Notes under the pieces: generated by a model
The model's input: the letters and a program-made list of their open reading frames with translations, nothing else
Database searches by the model: none
Told to the model about the DNA's origin: nothing
Shown: piece by piece, positions 13,936-23,152 of the stretch
Numbering within the stretch: the first letter of the stretch is position 1
How the letters are laid out: the number at the start of each line of letters is the position of its first letter
From: JAUSPI01 sp964650385
GTDB taxonomy: Bacteria; Desulfobacterota; Syntrophia; Syntrophales; JADFWA01
Length of the DNA stretch: 25,512 bases
NCBI GenBank assembly: GCA_964650385.1
Contig: CAZYTP010000028.1
Span: forward strand, 1 to 25,512
Direction: 5' to 3'
Position numbers and translations under genes: made by a program

Positions 13936-16392
13936 ATGAATAAATTGCCCAGTTTTAAAGAGGTTCCCCCGGAAAAATTGAGATGGAAATGCGATCCTGA
14001 CTCCCTCGGTTTCGAAACCACCGAGGAGTGTGAATACAGCAGAGAAATCATCGGACAGGAGAGAGCAATAAAATCAATTAGCATGGGGCTTGAAATAGAT
14101 AGCCCCGGTTACAATATCTATGCATCGGGTCTGACAGGAACCGGAAAGACATCCACAATAAAAAACCTGCTAAATCAACTCGATCTCAAAAAGAAAATCC
14201 CGGATGACATCTGTTATGTGAATAATTTCAAGAATCCTGATATGCCCAGAGTCATAATGCTTCCTGCGGGGATGGGCAGAAAACTTAAAAATGATATGGA
14301 TGAACTTGTCTCGCATCTAAAAAAAGATATTCCTCTAATTTTTGAGAGTGAGGAGTTCAAAAAGGAATCCGAACAGGTTGCCAATAACTATAGGACAAAG
14401 CAGAAAGAATTAATAAAAGAATTCAACGAAAGGCTTTCAGAGGAAAACATGCAACTGGTGCAATTTCAAATTGGACCTTATACAAAACAGGACATTGCAC
14501 CTATTTATGAAGGAAAACCGATCCTACTCAAGCAATTAGAAGACCTTGTACAGCAGGATAAATTTGACAAAGAGGCCTTGGAAAAAATAAAAGGGAAGCT
14601 GAGCGATTACAGGATTGAACTCGACGTTCTTATGAGGGAAACACGGCAGATTGAGAAAGAAATCCTCAAAGAAATTGTTTCTCTTGAACACAAATATGGT
14701 CTTCCTGTGGTAAGTGGAATTATTTCGGATATAAAAATCAAATACGACGGCAATAACGAAAAATTAAAGAATTATTTAGATGAGGTTCAGGAACATATTC
14801 TTTCAAATCTCAAACAGTTTGAAGAAAAATATGAAGAACAGCAGCAACAACAGGTGCTACCAATCCCCCTTCCTTCACAACAAAAAGAAAAACCTATTGA
14901 GTATGAAGTCAACGTCCTGGTTGACAACTCTCAAACCGATAAACTCCCTGTAATCATAGAAACGGCCCCCACATACAAAAATTTGTTCGGTACCGTGGAG
15001 AGGGAAGTCGACAGGTCGGGTTTCTGGAAAACAAATTTTACTCGGATCAAGGCCGGCTCTATCCTCCGGGCTAATGGCGGATACATTGTCTTTAACGCAT
15101 TAGAGGCCCTGATTGAACCGGGGGTCTGGCCATTCCTCAAAAGAACACTCAAAAACAGGCTCTTAATTATGCAACCCTATGATCCTTTCAGCATAACATC
15201 TACCGCTTTAAAACCGGAATCGATCCCCTTAGATATCAAAGTCATAATGGTAGGAGACGATCGGCTTTACCATCTTCTTTATAATTTAGAAGAAGATTTT
15301 AAAAAAATATTCAAGACAAAGGCTCATTTCGATACAGAAATGCCCAAGACAAAAGAAAATATAGCTCGCTATACTAACTTCATTAAAATGATCATCGAGG
15401 AGGAAAACCTCCTCCAGTTTGACAAAAGGGCAGTGTCGGCAGTTATTGAGTTCGGGGTTAAATTAACGAGCAAGCAAAAGAAATTATCCACCAGATTCAG
15501 CGACGTAGCGGATCTTGCAAGGGAAGCAAGTTACTGGGCAAGAAAGGAAGGAAGTAATATTATCACGGATAAATATGTTGACATTGCTTACACCGAAAAA
15601 ATTGAGAGGGTAAACCTCATCGAAAACAAGATCCAGGAAATGATTGAAGATGGAACGATTATGATAGATATTGAGGGAGAGAAAGTAGGCCAGGTAAACG
15701 GCCTCTCTGTCTATGATATGGGGGATTATACCTTCGGAAAACCTTCAAGGATCACGGCAGAAACATCCATGGGGAAAGCCGGCATTATCAATATAGAAAG
15801 AGAAGCCAAACTTTCAGGCAAGACTTATGACAAGGGAATGCTAATCCTTGAAGGATACTTTAGAAAGAAATATGCTCAAGATAAACCATTAACTATGAGT
15901 GCCAGCATATGTTTCGAACAGTCTTATGGGGGAGTAGATGGAGACAGTGCTTCATCAACAGAAATCTATGCAATTCTGTCAAGTCTCTCAAATCTTCCTA
16001 TAAGACAGGATATAGCGGTTACAGGTTCCGTAAACCAGAAGGGAAAAATTCAGCCGATAGGGGGCGTAAATCAGAAGATTGAAGGATTTTACGATGTGTG
16101 CAAGGCCAAGGGACCTTCCGGAACACAGGGGGTAATGATCCCTGCACTGAACGCTCCCGATCTTATGTTAAGAAAAGATATTGTACAATCCGTTTCCGAA
16201 GGAAAATTTCACATATATCCTGTGAATACTATAGACGAAGGTATTACAATCCTCACCGGTGTCAAAGCGGGAGAAATAAGTGAAGATGGTAAATGTCCGG
16301 AAAATACGGTAAATTTCCTTGTTGATGAACGACTGAGAATCCTTGCCACAAGCCTTAAAGACTTTGGGGAAGAAGAAAAGAATAAAGAATAA
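13936..16392 (+). CDS. LonB-like ATP-dependent protease (AAA_32 / Lon_C)
   Basis: This 818-residue protease belongs to the Lon-related group with an AAA_32 domain, as in E. coli YcbZ/LonH, and is distinct from LonA because it lacks the LonA N-terminal domain. Walker A is GLTGTGKT (65-72). A long insertion of charged coiled-coil helix (about 130-300), including a Gln-rich stretch near 300, sits in the ATPase module. The C-terminal Lon protease domain has catalytic Ser671 (GDSAS) and Lys714 (VNQKIEG). The 43-residue spacing equals that of the Ser679/Lys722 dyad in E. coli Lon. It is likely cytosolic, degrading damaged or regulatory proteins. The lipoprotein gene follows 18 bases later on the same transcript. 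Confidence 0.92.
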   Translation: MNKLPSFKEVPPEKLRWKCDPDSLGFETTEECEYSREIIGQERAIKSISMGLEIDSPGYNIYASGLTGTGKTSTIKNLLNQLDLKKKIPDDICYVNNFKNPDMPRVIMLPAGMGRKLKNDMDELVSHLKKDIPLIFESEEFKKESEQVANNYRTKQKELIKEFNERLSEENMQLVQFQIGPYTKQDIAPIYEGKPILLKQLEDLVQQDKFDKEALEKIKGKLSDYRIELDVLMRETRQIEKEILKEIVSLEHKYGLPVVSGIISDIKIKYDGNNEKLKNYLDEVQEHILSNLKQFEEKYEEQQQQQVLPIPLPSQQKEKPIEYEVNVLVDNSQTDKLPVIIETAPTYKNLFGTVEREVDRSGFWKTNFTRIKAGSILRANGGYIVFNALEALIEPGVWPFLKRTLKNRLLIMQPYDPFSITSTALKPESIPLDIKVIMVGDDRLYHLLYNLEEDFKKIFKTKAHFDTEMPKTKENIARYTNFIKMIIEEENLLQFDKRAVSAVIEFGVKLTSKQKKLSTRFSDVADLAREASYWARKEGSNIITDKYVDIAYTEKIERVNLIENKIQEMIEDGTIMIDIEGEKVGQVNGLSVYDMGDYTFGKPSRITAETSMGKAGIINIEREAKLSGKTYDKGMLILEGYFRKKYAQDKPLTMSASICFEQSYGGVDGDSASSTEIYAILSSLSNLPIRQDIAVTGSVNQKGKIQPIGGVNQKIEGFYDVCKAKGPSGTQGVMIPALNAPDLMLRKDIVQSVSEGKFHIYPVNTIDEGITILTGVKAGEISEDGKCPENTVNFLVDERLRILATSLKDFGEEEKNKE

Positions 16393-16410
16393 TTAAGATA
16401 GGAGAAGATA

Positions 16411-16812
16411 ATGCTTAAAAGAAAAGTCTGGTTTTTACTTTTTATAGTGGGTATTTTTGCTATTTCAGGTTGTGCTCCTCTTGTAGCGGGTGTAGCGGCC
16501 GGTGGTGCAGGTTCTGGAACTTACTTTTATGTAAAAGGTGAGATGGGTACAGACTATTACTCTTCCTTCGACAGGGTATGGGCTGCCTGTGAGAAAGTTG
16601 TCGCGGACCGACATGGTATTGAAGTAGAACCATACAAAGAAATAAGTCAGGGAACGATTGATACCGTCATAGACGGCGAGAAGGTTCATATTTCAGTCAA
16701 GTATACGGCAAAGAATGTAACTACCGTGGCCATACGTGTAGGTCTTTTGGGGAATAAACTTTCATCTCAACTCCTGCATGACAAAATTAATGATAATCTT
16801 ATAAAAAAATAG
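16411..16812 (+). CDS. Small lipoprotein, DUF3568-like
   Basis: This 133-residue precursor has a clear lipoprotein signal: basic start, hydrophobic core, then ISGC with the lipidated Cys at residue 21. A Gly/Ala-rich segment follows (VAGVAAGGAGSG), then a small alpha/beta domain that starts YYSSFDRVWAACEKVV and ends with conserved-looking VAIRVGLLG. This pattern matches the DUF3568 group of proteobacterial lipoproteins, whose function is unknown. AGGAG lies 6 bases before the ATG. The mature protein is probably anchored in the outer or inner membrane facing the periplasm. There is no Asp at +2, which weakly favours the outer membrane. It ends just before a strong hairpin. Confidence 0.8.
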   Translation: MLKRKVWFLLFIVGIFAISGCAPLVAGVAAGGAGSGTYFYVKGEMGTDYYSSFDRVWAACEKVVADRHGIEVEPYKEISQGTIDTVIDGEKVHISVKYTAKNVTTVAIRVGLLGNKLSSQLLHDKINDNLIKK

Positions 16813-16831
16813 CTGGCGGGTCAAGTCAAAC

Positions 16832-16857
16832 AAGGGTCGATGGCCTCATCGGCCCTT
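16832..16857. terminator. Hairpin between convergent operons, likely bidirectional terminator
   Basis: AAGGGTCGATG and CATCGGCCCTT form an 11-base stem with one G-T pair and the four-base loop GCCT. The plus-strand side is followed by an AT-rich tail (TTAATATTT) and the minus-strand side by TTGTTTGACTT. It lies 20 bases after the lipoprotein stop and 43 bases after the NtrX stop on the other strand, so it can serve both. Confidence 0.7.
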
Positions 16858-16899
16858 AATATTTCTATATTTCTGCCCTTCGACTCCTGACCGTGGCAA

Positions 16900-18264
16900 C
16901 TATTCCTTTTTTACCTCCAAACCGTAGCTTTTGATTTTTCTATGAAGATTACTCCTTTCTAAATCGATCAACTCGGCTGTTTTTGAAACATTTCCATCAT
17001 TCTCTCGAAGCTTTTCGGTAATAAAACTCTTTTCAAATTCTATCTTTGCCATTCTTAACGAATCGAAAGAAAAAAATGAATCATCCAGCTTTACGCTCCG
17101 GTCTTGCTTCAATAAAAAGGGAATATCGTCGCCAGAAATAACGTCAGACGGGACAGTTATAACCAGCCGGTCGATAACATTTTTCAACTCTCGAACATTT
17201 CCCGGCCAGTCGTGATCCATCAATATTTCCAGCGTATCTTCTGTAATAGTTTTCTTGTTCGAGCTCTCTTTTAGTGAAAACTCTTTCAAAAAATGATTTG
17301 CCAGAAGGGGGATATCCTCTTTTCTGTCCCTTAAAGGAGGAATTCTAATAGGAATAACATTTAATCTATAGTAGAGATCCTGCCTAAACCTTTCTTCCTC
17401 CATTTCTTTTTCAAGATTTTTGTTCGTTGCAGCCAGCACGCGAACATTAGTTTCAATAACCTTTGTACCCCCAACTCTTGCAATTTTTTTCTCCTGAAGA
17501 ATTCTGAGAATCTTTGCCTGGGCTTTCAGACTCATATCTGCCACTTCGTCTAAAAACATAGTGCCTTCATGTGCCAACTCAAACTTTCCCCTCTTTTTTT
17601 CTGTGGCTCCTGTAAAGGCCCCTTTTTCATGTCCAAAAAGTTCACTTTCTATCAATTCTTCTGGTATGGCAGCACAATTTACTTCAACAAAAGGGTTTTG
17701 CGATCTTTTGCTCTGCCTATGTATCGATCTTGCAACGAGTTCCTTCCCCGTACCATTTTCTCCCATTATCAATATCCAGGCATTGGTCGGGGCAATAATT
17801 CTGATTAATTCTTTTAACTCTCTAACGGATTTGCTACTTCCTGTAAGTTCATAATCCTGAGCAAATTTTTGTTTTAATAATTTATTTTCAGCCTCCAGGC
17901 GAACCAGATCCAATGCATGATCTACAACCAGAACCACTTTATCCAAATAGAGCGGTTTTTCAATAAAGTCAAATGCTCCCAATTTTGTTGATTTTACGGC
18001 AGTTTCTATCGTTCCGTGTCCTGACATCATAACCACCTGTATATGTGGGAAATCTGACTTAATAATCTTGAGGGTTTCAATTCCATCGATCCCCGGAAGC
18101 CAGATATCAAGAAGAACAAGATCAGGCAGTTCCTCCTCTATGATTTTGAGGGATTCCTCTCCGCTCTTTGCAATAAAAACTTCATAGCCTTCATCGACAA
18201 GAATTCCCTTTAGCGATTGACAGATACTCTCTTCATCATCTACAATTAATATTGTTTTATACAT
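16900..18264 (-). CDS. ntrX: Sigma54-dependent response regulator, NtrX/NtrC type
   Basis: This transcription activator opens sigma54 promoters when phosphorylated. The 454 residues comprise a receiver domain (1-120) with acidic pair Asp9/Asp10, phospho-acceptor Asp53 and Lys103; an AAA+ domain (about 140-370) with Walker A GENGTGKE (168-175), the sigma54-contacting GAFTGA loop (215-220) and Walker B TMFLDE; and a Fis-type helix-turn-helix at the C-terminus (about 412-447, GNVSKTAELIDLERSNLHRK). All key residues are intact. It starts 21 bases after the NtrY-like kinase with GAGGG upstream, so the two are a cognate pair. NtrX rather than NtrC is favoured by that partner. Targets are unknown. 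Confidence 0.9.
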   Translation of the reverse strand: MYKTILIVDDEESICQSLKGILVDEGYEVFIAKSGEESLKIIEEELPDLVLLDIWLPGIDGIETLKIIKSDFPHIQVVMMSGHGTIETAVKSTKLGAFDFIEKPLYLDKVVLVVDHALDLVRLEAENKLLKQKFAQDYELTGSSKSVRELKELIRIIAPTNAWILIMGENGTGKELVARSIHRQSKRSQNPFVEVNCAAIPEELIESELFGHEKGAFTGATEKKRGKFELAHEGTMFLDEVADMSLKAQAKILRILQEKKIARVGGTKVIETNVRVLAATNKNLEKEMEEERFRQDLYYRLNVIPIRIPPLRDRKEDIPLLANHFLKEFSLKESSNKKTITEDTLEILMDHDWPGNVRELKNVIDRLVITVPSDVISGDDIPFLLKQDRSVKLDDSFFSFDSLRMAKIEFEKSFITEKLRENDGNVSKTAELIDLERSNLHRKIKSYGLEVKKE

Positions 18265-18285
18265 ACTTCCCTCAACCGTTTTACT

Positions 18286-20469
18286 TTAAGCAACCGGCAA
18301 ATCAAATGTTACTATTGTTCCTTTCGGACTATTATCCCTTACGCTAACAGTTCCGTTATGATCTGATATAATTGAGCTTACTATGGCAAGACCAAGGCCT
18401 GTCCCCGATTTTTTTGTGGAAAAATATGGTTCAAATAATTTCATCTTATCACCCAGGGGTATACCACAACCATTATCAATGACCTGCACCTTGACCCTAC
18501 GATACACTTTATCGTATGAGGTTTTAATTTCAATCTTTCCGTTTTCATTAACCGCTGCAACGGCATTATCTAAAAGATTAACCATGACTCTCTTTATCTT
18601 CTCTGCATCAAGATTCAATTTAGGCATATTGGAACCGTTTTGAAAATTAAACAATATGCTTTTGTGGGCGTCCTGAAAGAGAGTTATGGAATCTGCTATA
18701 ACCTCATCCAGGTCACCCGGAGCAAGTTTGGTAACAGGCATCCTGGCAAACCGGGAGAATTCATTGACTAAACTCTTTAGAACCTCTACCTGATCTATTA
18801 TCGTCCCTGTACATTCTCGAAATACAGATCCATCATCACTCAGTTTGTCGCCATATTTTCTTTGCAATCTCTGGGCGGAGAGCTGAACAGGCGTTAAAGG
18901 ATTTTTTATCTCATGAGCTATTCTTTTTGCAATCTCTCGCCATGCCGCTATCCTCTCGGCCTTCTTTACCTGTGTCAAATCCTCAAACACGACCACCATA
19001 CCCATATAATTATCGTCATCATCCTTTAATGTTGCAGCAGCTACCAAAACCGTAAGCACCCTGTCCCTGAGCATCAACTGTACCTGCTTCTCATTAAAAC
19101 CGCTTTCGGTCTTCCTCATTTCTTTCAGAAAATCACTTACCAGAGCCTTATGCTCAGTTTTCAGAACATCTTCATATTTCCTGTTCAGAACCTTTTGAGT
19201 TTTTATGTCCAGCATTTTTTCAGCAACACTGTTTATGGTGGTTATTACCCCATCCCTGTCTATAGAAATAACTCCTGCCGAAACATTACGGAGAACCGTT
19301 TCCATATATTTTCTACGCTGTTCAAGATCTATATTCGCCTGCCCCAAACTTTCATTGCTCGTTTTCAGGTTTTTCGTCATCTGATTGAAGGAATCGACAA
19401 GAACTCCTATTTCGCCATCGGCCACAACATCTATTTGATGGTCAAGATTCCCTTTAGCTATTTCTTCAGTCGCCTCTGCCAGATCCTGGATTGGAACCGT
19501 AATCCCCTTAGCTAAGAAAAGACCAAACCAGGTAGCAGAAAAAATAATCAAAAGTGTTACAATCGAAAAAGTGATAATATAACTCGATTTTATTGGAGTT
19601 TTTAGAAGTTTGAACTGTTTGTACTCTTCAGATGTTCTAGAAATAACGGCCATTTTATCAACAAGCCCCTTACTAATATAAAAACCCGCAATAACCACCC
19701 CTATAACTTCTCTCGGGGTGAGATTGGAATATACTGGTGCCATGGCACTTATAAAATCACCGGCACCTGTGGACTGTACTGTTGAAACCTCCTTTCCCAT
19801 ATATACATCTTCCAGAATCCTAGGAGAAAGTTTTATCGATGCGATATCCGGATTGTCCGGACTTCTGACAAGTAATTTCTCTTTCTGATTATCAAAATAT
19901 ATCTCTATCAACCCTAGTTTGAAGCTTTTCTGTCTTTGTTCCATAAGGGTTTTAAGATAATCTCTTTTTTCCTTTTCGTACAATTTATTCCTTGTAATAT
20001 CGGAACTGATCTGCTTTGCATAATATTTCACACTATCAGTAGACTGTTGATAATAGGTTTGGGCAACTTCCAGGGATTGATTGAGAGCACCGCCTATTTT
20101 AATGTTAAACCAGGTATCTATGCTATAAGAAAGAAAATTAATTGAAACCAGAAATAGAACTACTGTAGGAATCAAAGACAGACTCACAAAGGCCACGACA
20201 AGTTTAGTCTGGAGCTTAGAGCCGAGGACACCCCGCTTTCGCTCAAAAACGAGCTTGACAATGTTCCTCATAATCAAAAATATGAGAAAAAGGGCCAAGA
20301 TAATGTTGATATTGATAAGACCAAAGATCAACACATCATTTGAAACAGGAAGAAGCGTCTCCGTTTGGGAAAGATGACTTTCGACAAAGGTAAGAACAAT
20401 TATAATAACTATGGTCGCAGCAATTATAATACGTTCCCTGCGACGCCTTTTCGATTCCTTGACATCCAT
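18286..20469 (-). CDS. ntrY: NtrY-like membrane sensor histidine kinase
   Basis: This is a transmembrane sensor kinase partnering with the adjacent sigma54 activator. From the ATG at 20469 (727 residues) there are two helices (about 14-33 and 46-68), a third (about 92-113), an extracytoplasmic sensor region of about 180 residues, a fourth helix (about 298-320), HAMP (about 321-372), PAS (about 388-500), the HisKA H-box with His519 (RIAHEIKNPLTP) and the ATPase domain (NLLDNAVAA; DNGCGIP; GTGLGLA). This order is that of NtrY. An in-frame TTG one codon upstream is possible. The ATG overlaps the stop of the DUF4390 gene by one base (TGATG), so translation is coupled. The signal sensed is unknown. 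Confidence 0.92.
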   Translation of the reverse strand: MDVKESKRRRRERIIIAATIVIIIVLTFVESHLSQTETLLPVSNDVLIFGLININIILALFLIFLIMRNIVKLVFERKRGVLGSKLQTKLVVAFVSLSLIPTVVLFLVSINFLSYSIDTWFNIKIGGALNQSLEVAQTYYQQSTDSVKYYAKQISSDITRNKLYEKEKRDYLKTLMEQRQKSFKLGLIEIYFDNQKEKLLVRSPDNPDIASIKLSPRILEDVYMGKEVSTVQSTGAGDFISAMAPVYSNLTPREVIGVVIAGFYISKGLVDKMAVISRTSEEYKQFKLLKTPIKSSYIITFSIVTLLIIFSATWFGLFLAKGITVPIQDLAEATEEIAKGNLDHQIDVVADGEIGVLVDSFNQMTKNLKTSNESLGQANIDLEQRRKYMETVLRNVSAGVISIDRDGVITTINSVAEKMLDIKTQKVLNRKYEDVLKTEHKALVSDFLKEMRKTESGFNEKQVQLMLRDRVLTVLVAAATLKDDDDNYMGMVVVFEDLTQVKKAERIAAWREIAKRIAHEIKNPLTPVQLSAQRLQRKYGDKLSDDGSVFRECTGTIIDQVEVLKSLVNEFSRFARMPVTKLAPGDLDEVIADSITLFQDAHKSILFNFQNGSNMPKLNLDAEKIKRVMVNLLDNAVAAVNENGKIEIKTSYDKVYRRVKVQVIDNGCGIPLGDKMKLFEPYFSTKKSGTGLGLAIVSSIISDHNGTVSVRDNSPKGTIVTFDLPVA

Positions 20470-21038
20470 CAATAGACAAATCCCTGTTTATACCAATCTG
20501 TTTCGAAATCCCACATGGAGACAAAGAATAAAATATATTCCATGTGTAAAGGCAGGCGTACCTTGTCCAACTGTGCTTTCGCTCTTATATAGTATTGCTC
20601 GTCTCTTTTTAGGAGTTTAAGAGAGGCAATAGCTACACCGTTCAGCTCCGCCATGGCCCTCTTTGCCTCATCAAAATCACTGAACGCCATCGGTTTCCCT
20701 CCACTTTCGGCAAGCGAAACATAGAAGATCTTTTTTACATTATCATATTTAATAGTGTGCTTTATCTCCCGGCGGTACTCTTTTTCATCAAACCAGTATC
20801 CCCGTTCTTTGTACAATTCCATTAAGAAAGTGAAAGTAGTGGGTATACCGGCTAAGACGGCCTTTTCCATATCTTCGGTAAAACAGTTAGTCACTCTGAC
20901 GTAAACCAGTACATCATCGGCATTATTCGTCACTAAAAAATCTGTTACTCTCGCTTCCATACAATAAGATCTAACAGGAATAAGAATTAACAGGAAATAT
21001 GCCAAAAATACTGGTAGAAGAAAAAATTTTTTAAACAT
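20469..21038 (-). CDS. DUF4390 family exported protein
   Basis: This 189-residue protein has an N-terminal signal sequence (basic MFKKFF, hydrophobic LLPVFLAYFLLILIPV, then probable cleavage near Ser-Tyr-Cys-Met-Glu). The mature part is mostly beta-strand: RVTDFLVTNNADDVLVYVRVTNCFTEDMEKAVLAGIPTTF is the typical DUF4390 opening, and it ends LPLHMEYILFF. The family has no proven function but commonly sits immediately before ntrY in proteobacteria, as here, so a role in NtrY signalling at the periplasmic side is plausible. AAGGA lies about 6 bases before the ATG. The stop overlaps the kinase start. A Cys near residue 26 is within a tyrosine-cysteine pair that is not a proper lipobox. Confidence 0.85.
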   Translation of the reverse strand: MFKKFFLLPVFLAYFLLILIPVRSYCMEARVTDFLVTNNADDVLVYVRVTNCFTEDMEKAVLAGIPTTFTFLMELYKERGYWFDEKEYRREIKHTIKYDNVKKIFYVSLAESGGKPMAFSDFDEAKRAMAELNGVAIASLKLLKRDEQYYIRAKAQLDKVRLPLHMEYILFFVSMWDFETDWYKQGFVY

Positions 21039-21393
21039 TAAAATCCTTACAATGAGACTTTTGAAGAAGATTCCATTTTGAAAGGATACTCACCAAACTT
21101 CCATCGACTTTCATTTTAAAATTAATACGTTTCGAAAAAGATTGTGCACAGCAAGCATAGCAAGCAAATGTAACAGAATTGTTCCTTACATTTAAAAACT
21201 ACTCTGCAGCTTGCTGCAGAAAGCTATAATAGTTTGCAAAAAATCTCGATTCGCTCTCAAAACCATATTTATCAGTTTTTCAAAGGTTCCATATCAATTG
21301 TATATCGGGGTATGTTAAGAAACTGGGAACTAAAAAGCAAGTGCTATTTGGAAAAAGCAATCTGAGTGAAATTCTCTGGCAGTATTTTAAAAC
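21039..21393. other. Intergenic region between DUF4390/ntrYX operon and lpxC
   Basis: No gene is seen. CTGCAG-CTTG-CTGCAG (21204-21219) is a perfect hairpin with a CTTG tetraloop. On the minus strand it is followed, after a few bases, by AGTAGTTTTT, so it may terminate lpxC transcription. A nine-base tandem pair (GCACAGCAA, GCATAGCAA) lies at 21146-21163, and its role is unknown. The promoter of the ntrYX operon should lie between 21040 and about 21200, but I could not choose a convincing one. Confidence 0.5.
21204..21219 (-). terminator. Possible terminator hairpin of lpxC
   Basis: A perfect 6-base stem, CTGCAG on both arms, encloses a tetraloop. The T-rich tract (AGTAGTTTTT) begins just after it in the direction of lpxC transcription. 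The stem is short and only half GC, and it is 175 bases after the stop codon, so the assignment is tentative. Confidence 0.35.
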
Positions 21394-22335
21394 TTACTGA
21401 GAACTACTTTGGAAGGGAATTGCATCCAGAACACTAAAAGTGGGGGCATTAATTAGTTCATCTCTTTCTTCTTCCTCATCCAAACAATTTGCTATCTTCC
21501 AGCTTTCTTCATTCGCTAAGAGTTCTGTAAGGAGCAAATTATTCAATCTGTGTCCCGATTTATAAGCTACAAAATGACCTATAATCGGCATGCCCAAAAG
21601 AGATAGATCCCCAATGGCATCAAGGATCTTATGCTTTACAAATTCATCAGAAAATCTGAGTCCTTCTTTATTGATAATTTTTTCATCATCCAGGACAACC
21701 GCATTATTCAAAGAACCTCCGAGAGCTAATCCCTTTGCTTGAAGGTACTCAACATCTTTTAAAAATCCGAAGGTTCGTGCTGCACAAATATTTTTCTCAT
21801 ATTCAACATCAGAAAAAACCATATGATACAACTGTTCACCGATCAACGGATGTTCAAATTCAATTTCGTAGGTAATTTTAAATTCCGGTGATGGCATAAG
21901 CACTGCCCAGCACTCTCCATCCTTTACGGAGACTGTCTCCTTTACGACCAGTAATTTCTTACATTTTCCCTGAGCGACTGTTCCGACACTCTTTAACAAG
22001 TTAACAAAAGGCAGGGCACTTCCATCCATAATCGGAATTTCAGGTGAATCTATCTCAACAACGGCATTATCCACACCCATCCCATTCAAGGCAGAAAGCA
22101 AATGCTCAACCGTTGAAACCATTGTCCCATTTACTCCCAAAGTAGTTGCCAGTGTTGTATCACGCACACTTTTCAACTCTGCCTTCACTATATTGTTTTC
22201 TGATAAATCTTTACGAACAAAAATTATCCCTTCATCAACCCCGGCAGGTTTTATTGTCATATTAACTTTTCTACCTGAGTGCAAACCCACGCTTTTACAT
22301 CCTATTTCGCTTTTTACCGTTCTCTGTAAACGCAT
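21394..22335 (-). CDS. lpxC: UDP-3-O-acyl-N-acetylglucosamine deacetylase
   Basis: LpxC removes the acetyl group from UDP-3-O-acyl-GlcNAc, the committed zinc-dependent step of lipid A synthesis in the cytosol. The 313 residues show the family motifs: TVEHLLSAL with Glu77/His78, FVKHKILDAIGD with His235 and Asp239 completing the zinc site, and SGHRLNN with catalytic His262. The length is standard (E. coli 305). AAGGAG lies 4 bases before the ATG. In many bacteria LpxC ends in a degron read by FtsH; here the tail is SVLDAIPFQSSSQ, and whether it is a degron is unknown. It precedes the DUF4390-ntrYX operon on the same strand after 355 bases. Confidence 0.97.
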   Translation of the reverse strand: MRLQRTVKSEIGCKSVGLHSGRKVNMTIKPAGVDEGIIFVRKDLSENNIVKAELKSVRDTTLATTLGVNGTMVSTVEHLLSALNGMGVDNAVVEIDSPEIPIMDGSALPFVNLLKSVGTVAQGKCKKLLVVKETVSVKDGECWAVLMPSPEFKITYEIEFEHPLIGEQLYHMVFSDVEYEKNICAARTFGFLKDVEYLQAKGLALGGSLNNAVVLDDEKIINKEGLRFSDEFVKHKILDAIGDLSLLGMPIIGHFVAYKSGHRLNNLLLTELLANEESWKIANCLDEEEERDELINAPTFSVLDAIPFQSSSQ

Positions 22336-22604
22336 AGCACTCCTTGCAAATATGTTTTACTTTTAGATTAGACAACTTTAGGAAAATCGCATTTAAAACG
22401 TTTTCACTTTCCCTAAAATAGAGCAACAATCATACCAGCTACAATTATAATCACATCCAAATAAAATAACAGCTATAACTAATTGAAATTCAATAGATTT
22501 TACTGCAGGCCATTAGTTATTGGAAAAGAATGAAGGTATTTCACTCTCGTTATGTGTGTCGTAAAAGACACACTTTGATGAGGAATCAGAAGATATTAAG
22601 ATTT
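22336..22604. other. Intergenic region between lpxC and queH
   Basis: No gene is present. A perfect 7-base inverted pair GTGTGTC/GACACAC (22554-22573) with loop GTAAAA lies 32-51 bases after the queH stop and may end that transcript, although no T-run follows. The rest is AT-rich and should include the lpxC promoter near its start; no convincing -35/-10 pair was found. Confidence 0.4.
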
Positions 22605-23135
22605 TTACTTATTACCGAATCTTTCTTTTTCACTGTAGATACATCCACAATACTGTTGTCTGTACATACCCAATTCCTTGGATATTCTAATTCCCTCCTT
22701 CCATCCTTTGCGAAAATCCTGATAGAAGAACTCGATTCCATGTTTCTTCGACAGACTCTCCCCGATATCTCTGATCATCTCGTGATCTTGAAATTTGCTG
22801 TAGAGGAGAGTTGTTGTAAAACCGTCCATCTCCCCTCTTTTGGCAATACGTACCGCTTTCTCCAAGCGCGAATAATAGCAATACCGACACCTGTCATCTT
22901 CCCTGAACACCACTCCCCTCAAAAACTCTTCCATCGGATATCCTTCATTCGAAACGACTCTAAGTTCCGCACTGGCAGCATACTCTTGAAGCGTATCAAA
23001 CCGTCTCTTATATTCAAGATAGGGATGAATATTAGGGTTATAAAAAAACCCTAAAACATTATGACCACTTTCTCTTAATATCTTCAGGGGATATATTGTA
23101 CAGGGGGCACAGCAAATATGGAGTAAAATTTTCAT
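22605..23135 (-). CDS. queH: Epoxyqueuosine reductase QueH
   Basis: QueH (formerly DUF208) reduces epoxyqueuosine to queuosine in tRNA anticodon position 34 and is the iron-sulfur alternative to cobalamin-dependent QueG. The 176 residues hold all four cysteine groups: Cys8-Cys9-x-x-Cys12 (HICCAPC), Cys83-x-x-Cys86 (RCRYC) and Cys163-x-Cys165 (YCGC), which bind an Fe4S4 cluster and a second metal in the family. The segment YNPNIHPYLEYKRR is typical. AGGA lies 7 bases before the ATG. It follows ruvB after 98 bases containing a palindrome. No other queuosine gene is in the window. Confidence 0.94.
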   Translation of the reverse strand: MKILLHICCAPCTIYPLKILRESGHNVLGFFYNPNIHPYLEYKRRFDTLQEYAASAELRVVSNEGYPMEEFLRGVVFREDDRCRYCYYSRLEKAVRIAKRGEMDGFTTTLLYSKFQDHEMIRDIGESLSKKHGIEFFYQDFRKGWKEGIRISKELGMYRQQYCGCIYSEKERFGNK

Positions 23136-23152
23136 ACGAAAATCCTATTCAA

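Noticed and set aside
22530..23054. Long plus-strand open frame of 174 codons
   Set aside because: It is the antisense shadow of queH, which has all family cysteine motifs and a good ribosome site.
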